Assembly: GCF_900155655.1 (NCBI RefSeq)
Contig: NZ_LT706987.1
Span: 1,563,139 to 1,603,934, forward strand
DNA length: 40,796 bases
Source of the DNA: Prevotella ihumii
GTDB lineage: Bacteria; Bacteroidota; Bacteroidia; Bacteroidales; Bacteroidaceae
Reading direction: 5' to 3'
Below the pieces are notes generated by a model, which was not told the DNA's origin, searched no databases, and worked only from the letters and a program-made list of their open reading frames with translations. Of this stretch, positions 23,965 to 32,554 are shown one piece after another. Position 1 is the first letter of the stretch, and each line of letters begins with the position of its first letter. The position numbers and the translations under genes were made by a program.

Positions 23965-25116
23965 ATGAAAAAATTTTTACTTATTGCGCTTAGTGTAGTT
24001 TTAGCAATCGGTGCAAGTGCACAGGATGTTATCAAAACAGTTCCAGCAGGTGTTCATAAGTTTTACAAACGCATAGGTAAAACTATCAATCAAGGCACAG
24101 GTCAGCCCGAAGATATTCGTTACACCACAATGGAAGTAGTAACAACTGTTTCGAACGAAGTTTATTTCAAAGATCCTATAGCCGCTGCTCATACGGGTAC
24201 TTGGGTATTGGGTAAGAAAGAAGGCAACGTTATCACCGTTAAAACAGGTCAGCCTGTATTGTTTATTCCGAGTATGGGACAAGGTGTAAGCACAACATTA
24301 AAGCTTGATGTTTATGAAATGGTGGGCACAGAATATAAAAAGAGTGCCGATACTGAATTTACCTATGAAATCCAAGGCGACAACATCGTAATGAGTAGCA
24401 TAGGCAAGGATGGCAAAAAAATTATAGGCTTTACCTTGGTTTATGATAGCGGTGAAGCTTGGGCAAGCAATGGTGAATTTGGGGTAGAACTTACTCCACT
24501 TGCCGAAAAGCTTACCGAAATGCCTGCAGGCGTAACAGCTAAAAACTATGTGCTCTCAGCTTCAACTCCTGACCCTGAAAGCGAAACAGGCGTAATCAAG
24601 TACGAAGGCGATATTGTTAAGGTGGCTCGTACAGGCGATGATGTTTATTTTAAAGGCATTTTCAAGTATTGTCCTGATGGCGTAATCAAGGGTAAGATGG
24701 ATGCAAACAAGAACATAACCTTTGCTAAAGACCAGTACCTGGGTATGTTGCCTGCAATGATTTATCTTGAAGGTTGCTCTAAGATAATGGAGTTTATTGA
24801 CGATATGGGCAATATGGCAGATGTTGTGTTTGTTTATAATGAAGCAGCCGACACCTATACTCTGAAAGAAGGCACTACGCTTGTTTTCAATCACGGTCCA
24901 GAATATCCAAACCCAATAGGGTTTTATACCTATTGTATGCTTAGCGGCAATACTGCGGGCATTAACGGCGTGATGAATAATGCGAACGAAGCAATGGAGG
25001 TTAGTTATTTCGACCTTACAGGTAAGCGCATCTCGAAGCCTACTTCTGGTATAGTTATCAAGAAAGTGAAGATGGCTAATGGTAGTTTCAAGGTTTCTAA
25101 AGTTGTAATGCAGTAA
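23965..25116 (+). CDS. Secreted protein with Bacteroidetes C-terminal sorting-like tail
   Basis: 383 residues with a textbook signal peptide (MKKFLLIALSVVLAIGASAQ). The body is beta-rich and seems to hold two similar modules: one beginning near 25 with VYFKDPIAAAHTGTWVLG, the other near 190 with DDVYFKGIFKYCPDGVIKG. The last 40 residues (VSYFDLTGKRISKPTSG onward, ending FKVSKVVMQ) resemble the short beta domains at the end of many secreted Bacteroidetes proteins, including type IX secretion signals, though the match is loose. I do not recognise a catalytic motif. It stands alone, with terminators before and after. Confidence 0.75.
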   Translation: MKKFLLIALSVVLAIGASAQDVIKTVPAGVHKFYKRIGKTINQGTGQPEDIRYTTMEVVTTVSNEVYFKDPIAAAHTGTWVLGKKEGNVITVKTGQPVLFIPSMGQGVSTTLKLDVYEMVGTEYKKSADTEFTYEIQGDNIVMSSIGKDGKKIIGFTLVYDSGEAWASNGEFGVELTPLAEKLTEMPAGVTAKNYVLSASTPDPESETGVIKYEGDIVKVARTGDDVYFKGIFKYCPDGVIKGKMDANKNITFAKDQYLGMLPAMIYLEGCSKIMEFIDDMGNMADVVFVYNEAADTYTLKEGTTLVFNHGPEYPNPIGFYTYCMLSGNTAGINGVMNNANEAMEVSYFDLTGKRISKPTSGIVIKKVKMANGSFKVSKVVMQ

Positions 25117-25149
25117 GCCAACGAAGCTATACAGCTATTTCTATAAAAG

Positions 25150-25188
25150 AGAGGAGATATACTCGTTACGGGTGTGTCTCCTCTTTGT
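25150..25188 (+). terminator. Terminator after the secreted protein gene
   Basis: AGAGGAGA (25150-25157) pairs with TCTCCTCT (25177-25184), followed by TTTGTTTT, 33 bases after the stop codon. Confidence 0.75.
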
Positions 25189-25189
25189 T

Positions 25190-25455
25190 TTATGGCTGGT
25201 TCTATAAATTAGCTTTGTTAGATTTTGAGCTTATTTTTGAGGTCAAAATGCAAGAGAGTGAAGGAGTATAGCGAGCTACACGACTGAACGAACTTACATT
25301 TTGAACCAAAAACGGAGCAAGCCGAATGCAATCAAACTTGTTTGAATTGTTGAGGCGCAGCCCGTTTTATATAAAAAGAAGCCAAAAGATAACAAAACGT
25401 ATTTCATAAAAATTTAATGACTATATGCGGTGGTAATTTATAGAACCAGCCTTAT
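25190..25455. mobile_element. MITE-like element with 18-bp terminal inverted repeats
   Basis: GGCTGGTTCTATAAATTA at 25194-25211 and its exact reverse complement at 25434-25451 bound a 258-bp segment, flanked on both sides by TTAT (25190-25193 and 25452-25455), a possible 4-bp target duplication. Inside, 25234-25254 pairs imperfectly with 25293-25312 around GTATAGCGAGCTACAC. It has no ORF of any size. This looks like a non-autonomous transposable element moved by an enzyme encoded elsewhere. It fills most of the 459-base gap before the porin. Confidence 0.75.
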
Positions 25456-25539
25456 GTGCTATTTACGTCCTATATTTCGGTTATGATAATTGAAACATTA
25501 TTTTAATATTGGTGAAATATCATTGCAGTATCACTTATC

Positions 25540-25547
25540 TAACTTTG
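25540..25547 (+). promoter_or_regulatory. -7 element of the porin gene
   Basis: TAACTTTG followed by C fits TAnnTTTG and lies 29 bases before the ATG at 25576. No matching -33 box. Confidence 0.55.
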
Positions 25548-25575
25548 CAACCAAATAGTAAACCGATAATTAATA

Positions 25576-26620
25576 ATGAAAAAACTTTATCATTCAATGA
25601 GCATAGCCCTCGCTTTTATTGCTATTGCACCTAACCTTTGTGCACAAGAGCAGCAGACAATGGACAAAACATCTCAAATTCACGGCACTATTCGTGGAAA
25701 GTATGAATACCAAAACAGCGAAAAGAAAGGAAGATTTGAGGTGAGAAATGCTCGATTGAGTATTAATGGACGATTGTTAGAGTGGGTAGACTATAAAGCC
25801 GAAATAGACCTCTCGGACGAAGGAAAAATAAAGATGCTTGATGCCTACACACGCCTAACACCAGTTCCAAAACTCGACTTTACTATTGGACAGATGCGTG
25901 TTCCGTTTACAATAGATGCACATCGCTCGCCCCACCAACAGTATTTTGCCAATCGTTCATTTATAGCCAAACAAGTAGGCAATGTACGGCGATGTAGGGG
26001 CAACGATGGGATATTCGCTCAATATAGGATTATCAATACGAATGGAAATGGGCATCTTTAATGGGTCGGGACTTACCAACCAAAAAGACTTTTGGACAAA
26101 TAATATCAATTATTCAGCTAAAATTCAAGTGGCTTTCCCAAAAGGTTTCAACCTTGTTCTCAGTACACAAAAAATAAAACCTGATAATGTTTCGGTAATG
26201 ATGTATGATGTGGGCGCAAACTATCATTCGAAGAATTGGCATATAGAAGCAGAATATTTGTATAAGAAATATCGACACAAAGCCTTCCAATCCGTTCATT
26301 CGGTAAATGCATTTGTAAGCTATGACGTACCCTTACATACACAGCTGTTTACTAAAGCTTCGCCCCTCATACGCTTCGACTATATGGACGACCACAGCGA
26401 CGGGCTGCGTTATAAAGATGAGAAAACTAATAACGAAGGCACATTGATAATAAACGATTATCAACGATCACGAGTTACAGGCGGAATGACATTGAGTATC
26501 GATAAGCCATTTGTATCGGATATAAGGCTCAATTATGAACAATATTTCTATCGTGATGGAGCTATTCCTAAGCCTTCTGAAAATAATAAGATAGTCTTAG
26601 AAGTGATGACACGATTTTAA
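25576..26620 (+). pseudogene. OprO/OprP-type phosphate-selective porin, frameshifted
   Basis: The first frame (25576-26061) starts with a signal peptide (ending NLCAQ) and gives VRNARLSINGRLLEWVDYKA, LTPVPKLDFTIGQMRVPF and FIAKQVGNVR, typical of the OprP porin N-terminus. The family pattern then continues in the next frame (DVGATMGYSLNI through to the C-terminal Phe at 26620). Removing one G at 25988-25989 (TACGGCGAT to TACGCGAT) joins the halves as QVGNVRDVGATMGY, a natural RDxGA porin motif. So there is one extra base, either a real frameshift or an assembly error. Joined, the protein is about 347 residues and shorter than most members, whose length is nearer 400. It would form an anion or phosphate channel in the outer membrane. 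Confidence 0.85.
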
Positions 26621-26726
26621 CTTGGAAGTTTTAAGCAGATAAGTTTTAATCTTTGGATGCTATTATTTTGATCCTTTATTCTGCAACGTTCAGTAAACTC
26701 TCCTTATAACGATTTAATCTTTGCTT

Positions 26727-27272
26727 TTAAAAGCCCAAGTTGTTCTTCATTTCGATATACTCTTTGAAGAGCAAATTGTGGCTTTCATAAACGAAATTTA
26801 CTACTTGTGCGCAAATAAAAAGTCCTACAAAGATAAGCAAAATAAAAGCAAAGCTAAAGCCAAAGAATATCCACAGATTGCCATCACTATATTTTTCTTG
26901 GAAAGCTTGTAGCTTTGATGACGATTTAGAGAGATACTCCTCGGTGGTATTTGTAGCTGCTACAGCTATCTGACTAACGTTTTCAGTGCCTTCAACTATG
27001 CTTTGCTTCATTGCTTGCAACTTCTCTGAAGTGACTTTAGCCAATACCTTGACCTTAGCTATAGGAAGTTTTGCCTCTTGTTTTGGGCTTATAGTGCGAC
27101 TATCTACCAGAGGCAATACCGAACGAGCTTTGGTTCTGAAAGGTTTGTCTTCACCCAATTGGCATAGTAACACGCTTCCACAGTAAGGACAGCGGAACTT
27201 TTGTTTGCCAGGAGTTTCGGTTTCAGCTATAAACTCTTGACCACATTGATTACAATTTACAGAGTATCTCAT
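26727..27272 (-). CDS. Zinc-ribbon protein with C-terminal membrane helix
   Basis: 181 residues. The N-terminus is a four-cysteine zinc ribbon (CNQCGQEF, then CPYCGSVLLC, at about 8-34), then a basic linker, a helical region (about 75-125) and one strong transmembrane helix at about 132-158 (WIFFGFSFAFILLIFVGLF). The soluble domain probably faces the cytoplasm. I do not recognise a family beyond the MJ0042-type ribbon. It is downstream of the YidE-like gene but separated by a terminator, and has its own -7 element (27281-27288) almost touching the ATG. Confidence 0.8.
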   Translation of the reverse strand: MRYSVNCNQCGQEFIAETETPGKQKFRCPYCGSVLLCQLGEDKPFRTKARSVLPLVDSRTISPKQEAKLPIAKVKVLAKVTSEKLQAMKQSIVEGTENVSQIAVAATNTTEEYLSKSSSKLQAFQEKYSDGNLWIFFGFSFAFILLIFVGLFICAQVVNFVYESHNLLFKEYIEMKNNLGF

Positions 27273-27280
27273 TGCGACCG

Positions 27281-27288
27281 CAAAAGTA
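27281..27288 (-). promoter_or_regulatory. -7 element of the zinc-ribbon gene
   Basis: Plus CAAAAGTA reads TACTTTTG on the minus strand, 8 bases upstream of the ATG at 27272. If used, the mRNA has at most a few untranslated bases. Confidence 0.45.
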
Positions 27289-27322
27289 TAAAAAAAGTTT
27301 GATACAGAGAAAAGAAACCAAT

Positions 27323-27355
27323 AAAAAAGGCCAAACTCATACGAGTTCAGCCTTT
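27323..27355 (-). terminator. Terminator of the YidE-like gene
   Basis: AAAGGC/GCCTTT (27326-27331 with 27350-27355) and AACTC/GAGTT (27334-27338 with 27343-27347) form a two-part stem with a small internal loop. On the minus strand it is followed by a T run. Confidence 0.75.
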
Positions 27356-27419
27356 AAATTTTGTATGATTATGATTGAGAAGTTCTTAATTCAAAATAAG
27401 CTCAATCATTGATAATTTC

Positions 27420-29117
27420 TTATAGTCCACCACAGCAGAAGAGAACTACCAACTGTGCCACAAGGATACGTAAGAACATTGTCAATGGGTAAACAGTAGA
27501 GTAACCCAATGCAGGTGCTTCACCATTGCAAATAGAGCTTGCGTATGCCAATGCAGGAGGGTCGGTGTGTGCTCCTGCAATCATACCAATGATGGTAAAG
27601 TAGTTGAACTTGTACTTCAAGCGTGCAATAGGACCAATGATAAGAATTGGAATGATGGTGATAAGGAAACCTGTTAACACGTACAAGAGACCGTCGCCTT
27701 GAGCTACTGTGTTCCAGAATTCAGCACCTGCCTTGATACCTACCGATGCAAGGAAGAGCGCAAGTCCTATTTCGCGAACCATCATATTAGCCGATGTGGT
27801 GGTATAGGTTACAAGATGGAAACGATAACCAAAACGTCCTAAGAGGATAGCGATAATCAATGGACCACCAGCAAGACCCAATTTCAATGGTGCAGGCATA
27901 CCTGGAATACTCAATGGAAGGCTTCCGAAGAGCAAACCAACAACGATTCCGATAAAGATAGTTGCAATATTTGGGTGGTTCAAACGCTTTTCAGAGTTAC
28001 CAACGAGGTCGGCTACACGCTGTACGTTTTCTTCTGGACCAACAACCATAATGCGGTCGCCTACTTGGAAGCGATAGCTGCTGCTTGCAAACATATCCAT
28101 TCCCTGGCGGCTGATGCGTGTAATGTTAACGCCATATACAGAAGTGAAGTTCATTTTGCCCAATGTCTTACCATTCATTGCGCTGTCTGTGATTACTACA
28201 CGACGGCTAACCATCTTTTGAGGCTGCTGTTCTTCGTTCCAATCTACCTCGATTTCGGTACCAATAAATGTGCGTACAGCTTCAGCATCTGGTTCTGTGC
28301 ATACTACACATATCTCGTCGCCTTTCTTGAAGACGGTGTCACGCTTAGGCACTGATACTATTCCGTTTTGCATCAATCGAGTGCAGACAACTTCGCGATT
28401 GAGGAATTTGGTCGTATCTTGCAATGTACGGCCATCGAGATATGCATTCTCAACCTTGAGGTACATAACGTGTGGTTTTGATTGTGGGTCTTCTGATTCG
28501 TTTTCGCTGAGTAGTTTGTCATCAGCTTCCATATCTACTTTGCAGATGAAGCGGATAGCAAGCGATGCACCGATGATACCTATAACGCCCAAAGGATAAG
28601 CACATGCGTAACCATTGGCGATGTCGAAGTTGAAACCGTTAGGGAAAACGGTGTTAATAGCTTCTTTAGCAGCACCAAGACCAGGAGTGTTTGTCACCGC
28701 ACCATACATCGTACCAACCATCATTGGGAGGTTTGATGGGTCTTTAGAGTCGAAGAACAAGAAGTAGCAACCAAACATTACCAACACGTCGAGTGCAACA
28801 ATGCAACATGCTAATAGGTTTAGTTTTAAGCCACCTTTACCGAAGTTCTCGAAGAAACCTGGTCCTACTTGGAGACCAATCATAAAGACGAACAGAATTA
28901 ATCCGAAGTCTTGTAAGAAGGTAAGGGTTTCTTTTGGTCCTGTGAAGCCAATGTGGCCTGCTAAGATACCAACGAAAAGAATGAATGTAACGCCCAATGA
29001 GATGCCACCAATCTTGATTTTTCCGAGGTAGACACCCAAAGAGATTACTAAAGAGTAGAGCAATGCGATGTGCGCAATGCTGTCTTCTTTTGTGAAAAGA
29101 GTAATTAACCAATCCAT
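27420..29117 (-). CDS. YidE/YbjL/AspT-family transporter with two TrkA-C domains
   Basis: 565 residues. Two blocks of about five to six membrane helices (about 10-190 and 385-565), each of the AspT-YidE-YbjL duplication type (FLQDFGLILFVFMIGLQVGPGFF in the first, ANMMVREIGLALFLASVGIKAG in the second), surround a cytoplasmic pair of TrkA-C/RCK_C domains (about 215-290 and 300-375; VCTRLMQNGIVSVPKRD, RFQVGDRIMVVGPEENV). AspT itself exchanges aspartate for alanine; the substrate here is unknown, though amino acid or carboxylate exchange is plausible. The gene has its own -7 element at 29152 and a terminator at 27323. Confidence 0.93.
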   Translation of the reverse strand: MDWLITLFTKEDSIAHIALLYSLVISLGVYLGKIKIGGISLGVTFILFVGILAGHIGFTGPKETLTFLQDFGLILFVFMIGLQVGPGFFENFGKGGLKLNLLACCIVALDVLVMFGCYFLFFDSKDPSNLPMMVGTMYGAVTNTPGLGAAKEAINTVFPNGFNFDIANGYACAYPLGVIGIIGASLAIRFICKVDMEADDKLLSENESEDPQSKPHVMYLKVENAYLDGRTLQDTTKFLNREVVCTRLMQNGIVSVPKRDTVFKKGDEICVVCTEPDAEAVRTFIGTEIEVDWNEEQQPQKMVSRRVVITDSAMNGKTLGKMNFTSVYGVNITRISRQGMDMFASSSYRFQVGDRIMVVGPEENVQRVADLVGNSEKRLNHPNIATIFIGIVVGLLFGSLPLSIPGMPAPLKLGLAGGPLIIAILLGRFGYRFHLVTYTTTSANMMVREIGLALFLASVGIKAGAEFWNTVAQGDGLLYVLTGFLITIIPILIIGPIARLKYKFNYFTIIGMIAGAHTDPPALAYASSICNGEAPALGYSTVYPLTMFLRILVAQLVVLFCCGGL

Positions 29118-29151
29118 AGTATAATTTTAGAAAAGTGTTTATAAGTGGGTG

Positions 29152-29159
29152 CAAAGTTA
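29152..29159 (-). promoter_or_regulatory. -7 element of the YidE-like gene
   Basis: Plus CAAAGTTA reads TAACTTTG on the minus strand, 34 bases upstream of the ATG at 29117. The remainder of the gap up to dnaA holds a weak hairpin (29312-29352, ACGCTTT with AAAGCGT) without a T run. Confidence 0.6.
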
Positions 29160-29365
29160 CTTAATTAATTTTAAAAAGCACTCTTTTATACGAGTATTTT
29201 GCACTATTCTGCTTTTCCTCTTCTTTTCTCTAAGTTTTTTAGGCTTGGTCTTTCAATAATTATGGTTGGGAAGTGTTTTTTGGGGGGCAAAAGGGATAAT
29301 TTTTAGGTGTTACGCTTTGTTCTTTTTATATAATGGGAAAAGGATAAAGCGTTTAAGGAAGGGAA

Positions 29366-30772
29366 TTAAGACTTTAATTTGAACGAGTTTTCGATGGTTG
29401 AAATCTCTGCTGTAAAGCCTTTGTCCACTTGCAATCGTTTTTCTACCTGCGAGCAGCTGTGGAGTACGGTGCTATGGTCGCGACCTCCTACAAGTTTTCC
29501 GATACGGCTTGCGGGCATCTTTGTAAACTTTTGTGCCAAATACATACTTACTTGGCGTGCCACTACGATGTCGCGCTTGCGTGAGCGTGAGTTTACGGCC
29601 GCAGTAGTTACGTTGAAGTGTTCGCAAACTTTCTCTAATATTTCGTCTACTGTCAGTGGCTCATCGTCCACTTTTACGGCACGCTTGATAACTCTTTCTG
29701 CCAAGCGCATATCAATATCGCTGTTGTAAACGATACTGTAAGCCATCAATGAGTCGATAACTCCTTGAAGATTACGCACACTGCCGTTAGCTGTTTGGGC
29801 TATGTACTGCACTACATCGTTAGGAATAGACAAGCCGTCACGCTTAATTTTATTGTTCAATATGTCTACACAAAGCTGCAAATTAGGCTTTTCCAACTCG
29901 GCTATCAATCCACAAGCAAAACGTGTGAGCAAGCGGTCGTGCATACCTTTGAGGTCGACTGGTGGTCGGTCTGACGCAAGAATGATGCGTTTACCATTGC
30001 GGAAGAGGTGGTTAAAGATGTGGAAGAAGGTGTCCTGTGTCTTCTCAGAGCCTATCCACTCTTGTATATCATCGATGATGAGTACATCGATGGTTTGGTA
30101 GAAACTAATAAAGTCGTTTCGTTTGTTGTTCAATGTGGCGTATCCATATTGTACCTCAAACAAGCGAGCTGAGATATAAAGCACTCTTTTTTGTGGGTAA
30201 AGACGCTTGATGTGTAAGCCTATTGCATTGATGAGGTGAGTTTTACCACAGCCCGAAGGTCCATAAATGAACATTGGGTTGAACTGTGATGTGTTGGGGT
30301 GCTCTGCTATTGAAAGTCCTATAGAGCGTGGTAGCTTATTGCTATCACCTTCAATGTAGTTGTTGAACGACTTGTGTGGGTCCAATTGTGGGTCTAACTC
30401 TTGTGCGGCAACGTCCATTGGAGATGGTTCTTGGTTGCCACGGTTTGTAGCTCCTTGTGTTGGGAGCTTTTCTACCGAGTCAGACTGAATGTCTTGTGTC
30501 AAGTTGTGTGCCTTGTCTGTTACAACGCGATACTGCAATTGCACACCCTTTCCGTAAACACGGGTAAATACTTTGCGCAATAAGTCTACATAGTTTTCTT
30601 CCAAATACTCGTACACAAACGAACTTGGAACACGTACCAACAATGTACTTGAAGCTGTATCGTAGGCTTCAAATACAATAGGATTGAACCAAGTATTAAA
30701 TTGTTGCTCGGTAACGTTCTCCTTTATAATAAGGAGACACTGCTTCCAAAGCTCATTTGCGTTTGCGTTCAT
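29366..30772 (-). CDS. dnaA: Chromosomal replication initiator DnaA
   Basis: 468 residues, full length. Domain I (1-85, ELWKQCLLIIKENVTEQQFNTWF) binds helicase loaders; a variable linker spans about 86-135. Domain III is the AAA+ ATPase with Walker A GPSGCGKT at 171-178, Walker B VLIIDDIQ and sensor ILASDRPP. Domain IV has the DnaA-box-binding signature GGRDHSTVLHS near 425-436. DnaA opens the replication origin. The gene is not next to dnaN or recF, and I saw no cluster of DnaA boxes (TTATCCACA) in the flanking gaps, so there is no sign that the origin is here. Confidence 0.98.
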   Translation of the reverse strand: MNANANELWKQCLLIIKENVTEQQFNTWFNPIVFEAYDTASSTLLVRVPSSFVYEYLEENYVDLLRKVFTRVYGKGVQLQYRVVTDKAHNLTQDIQSDSVEKLPTQGATNRGNQEPSPMDVAAQELDPQLDPHKSFNNYIEGDSNKLPRSIGLSIAEHPNTSQFNPMFIYGPSGCGKTHLINAIGLHIKRLYPQKRVLYISARLFEVQYGYATLNNKRNDFISFYQTIDVLIIDDIQEWIGSEKTQDTFFHIFNHLFRNGKRIILASDRPPVDLKGMHDRLLTRFACGLIAELEKPNLQLCVDILNNKIKRDGLSIPNDVVQYIAQTANGSVRNLQGVIDSLMAYSIVYNSDIDMRLAERVIKRAVKVDDEPLTVDEILEKVCEHFNVTTAAVNSRSRKRDIVVARQVSMYLAQKFTKMPASRIGKLVGGRDHSTVLHSCSQVEKRLQVDKGFTAEISTIENSFKLKS

Positions 30773-30845
30773 ATTTGTAAAATGTATCTTATTTGCGTTT
30801 CAACGATAGTATAACTATTGTGACCGACGTTCTAAATTGATAGTA

Positions 30846-30853
30846 CAAAGGTA
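30846..30853 (-). promoter_or_regulatory. -7 element of dnaA
   Basis: Plus CAAAGGTA reads TACCTTTG on the minus strand, 73 bases upstream of the ATG at 30772. Confidence 0.55.
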
Positions 30854-31171
30854 ATAAAAAAATATATAATGTGGAAGTTTATGTTATCTATCATTTTATT
30901 CTAATGGGCTGTAAGATGCTAAATTATTGGGGCTTAGACGATAAATAGTATGTAGGACTTGTGTCTCGCTTTTGCATATATCAAACGTACTCATTATCAA
31001 ATACTTAAAATGAGTTGTGAGCGTTTCACGAAGAAATGCTGGGGCTTTGTTGTTTTGCTCAGAAATGATTGATATTCACGTACGTTAGATTTTTCCTTTA
31101 AAGCGTGAAACTTTAATCTTGTTATTTATACTATATTTAAATAAGGGATAAAACGACCATCTTTTGAAAGC
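30854..31171. other. Gene-free AT-rich stretch upstream of dnaA
   Basis: No ORF, RNA gene or DnaA-box cluster is visible. A GTTTCACG at about 31023 and CGTGAAAC at about 31104 form a distant 8-bp inverted pair of uncertain meaning. With the terminator at 31172 and repeat copy 4 it makes up the 787-base gap between dnaA and the MlaD gene. Confidence 0.6.
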
Positions 31172-31208
31172 AAAAAAGATAGTGTGTTGATACCAACCTA
31201 CTATCTTT
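31172..31208 (-). terminator. Probable terminator of the amidase-MlaD operon
   Basis: AAAGATAGT (31175-31183) pairs with ACTATCTTT (31200-31208), and the A run at 31172-31177 gives a T run on the minus strand. It lies some 350 bases past the MlaD stop, beyond repeat copy 4, so that repeat would be transcribed. Confidence 0.55.
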
Positions 31209-31312
31209 CTATTTTCTGCTCCTTATATATAATAAGGTGTAATTCTTATTTTCTTCTGCCTTATGTTTTCCCTTTATTGTTTATGAAAAAGTGTTCTGTA
31301 TTTCCTTTTGTC

Positions 31313-31437
31313 ATCTTTGGGAGACAAGACATCTATCTTTTGTTTCTCAAACATATATGTTTGGGGAGGTGAAAGTTCAACTTTGACCGTATAAAACATA
31401 TATGTTTTGGGGGCTGAAACATATATGTTTTGCAGCT
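31313..31437 (-). repeat. Four-palindrome intergenic repeat, copy 4
   Basis: Same orientation as copy 1: tail block CAAGACATCTATCTTT at 31325-31340, AAACATATATGTTT at 31349-31362, AAAGTTCAACTTT at 31372-31384, AAACATATATGTTT at 31394-31407 and 31417-31430. The outer AGAACA tail is degraded here (TGTTCTGTATTT at 31294-31305). Confidence 0.9.
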
Positions 31438-31559
31438 CGTCTGTAAGTGCTTTACTGCCAATATGTTATAACGCTATTTCTGCGTGATATATTTTGGCGT
31501 GCTATTGGTCTATTTTTCCTTTGATGCAAAGTGCGCATCCGAGGGAACATCTGCTTATC

Positions 31560-32540
31560 TTACTTGTCTTTTTTGCCAAAGAGCGAGAAGTGAACATAAC
31601 GCTTAGGGTGTGCCTTGAGATTGACTACCAAGCTATCTACATTGCGCATCACGTTGTTAAGGTTGTTGTACAATGTGGGGTCGTTGAGGAGCAATCCTGC
31701 TGTCCCCTTGTTGCTATTGAGTTTTGCTGTTAGCTCATTCACATTTTCTAAGGCTGCGTTTAGTTTGTTCACTGTGGCTTGCACTTCTAATGCTTCCACC
31801 TTATTATTAAGTGTAGCCATCAGTGTGTTTGCCCCTTGTACGGCTGAACGGGCGTCTGCCATACCTGCTTTTGCTCCTACCATTACACCGTTAGCATTGT
31901 CTAAAAGCAAGTTTGTCTTGCCTGCCATTGTTGGTAAAGTGCTGTTAAGCTGATAGAGTAGGGTATTGAGCTGCTTGCTCGATGTGGTGAGGTCGGCACT
32001 TATCTTGTTGGCATTGTGCAGTGTGCTTGCCATAGCTGGGTCGGATAAGAGGTTGTTCACATTCATAAGAATACTGTCAAGCTTAGGTATCATTTTTTGA
32101 ACCTGTGGTATGAAGGCCTTCATTTCGCCCATTGCTCCGTTGTTGAGTGCTCCGCTGATAACGCTACCTTCAGGAAGGTATTGCGCACTATTGCCCAGTA
32201 TGAGGTTTACCTGCACATCGCCCATAAGGTTGCTTACTATTTCTGCCCTTGTGTCTTCGGGTATTCGCATACTCTTATCAATGTTTGCACTTACGGTGAT
32301 GCCTTTTTGCGGATTATCGAAGTCGTAAATAATGTCTTTCACTGCGCCCACTTTGTAACCATTGGCAAAGATAGGAGTGGCTGGGCTTAATCCGTTTACT
32401 TGGTCAAATTGCATTGTGTAAGCCACGTCTGATGAGAAAAGATTGAGCCCTTTGAGGAATTTCATTCCAAAAAACATAATAATGATACCCAAAACTGCTA
32501 CTAAGGCAATCTTAACTTCGGGTGTGAAGGTTTTCTTCAT
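31560..32540 (-). CDS. MlaD-family (MCE domain) lipid-transport protein
   Basis: 326 residues. One N-terminal membrane anchor (about 8-30, VKIALVAVLGIIIMFFGMKFL), then the MCE domain (about 38-120; YTMQFDQVNGLSPATPIFANGYKVGAVKDI), then a long helical region (about 130-310) with alanine- and leucine-rich repeats, likely a coiled coil that forms a tube. MCE proteins carry phospholipids between inner and outer membranes as hexamers with an MlaE/MlaF ABC complex, whose genes are not in this window. It starts 14 bases after the amidase gene, a common Bacteroidetes pairing. Confidence 0.92.
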   Translation of the reverse strand: MKKTFTPEVKIALVAVLGIIIMFFGMKFLKGLNLFSSDVAYTMQFDQVNGLSPATPIFANGYKVGAVKDIIYDFDNPQKGITVSANIDKSMRIPEDTRAEIVSNLMGDVQVNLILGNSAQYLPEGSVISGALNNGAMGEMKAFIPQVQKMIPKLDSILMNVNNLLSDPAMASTLHNANKISADLTTSSKQLNTLLYQLNSTLPTMAGKTNLLLDNANGVMVGAKAGMADARSAVQGANTLMATLNNKVEALEVQATVNKLNAALENVNELTAKLNSNKGTAGLLLNDPTLYNNLNNVMRNVDSLVVNLKAHPKRYVHFSLFGKKDK

Positions 32541-32554
32541 ATACTCTTTTAAAT

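Noticed and set aside
31184..31372. 62-codon plus-strand ORF in the gap before the MlaD gene
   Set aside because: It spans a terminator stem and repeat copy 4, with no promoter or family resemblance.
30773..31559. Replication origin next to dnaA
   Set aside because: No cluster of DnaA boxes or 13-mer-like unwinding repeats was seen; isolated TTATCCA sequences elsewhere (about 4687, 20274) are single and partly inside genes.
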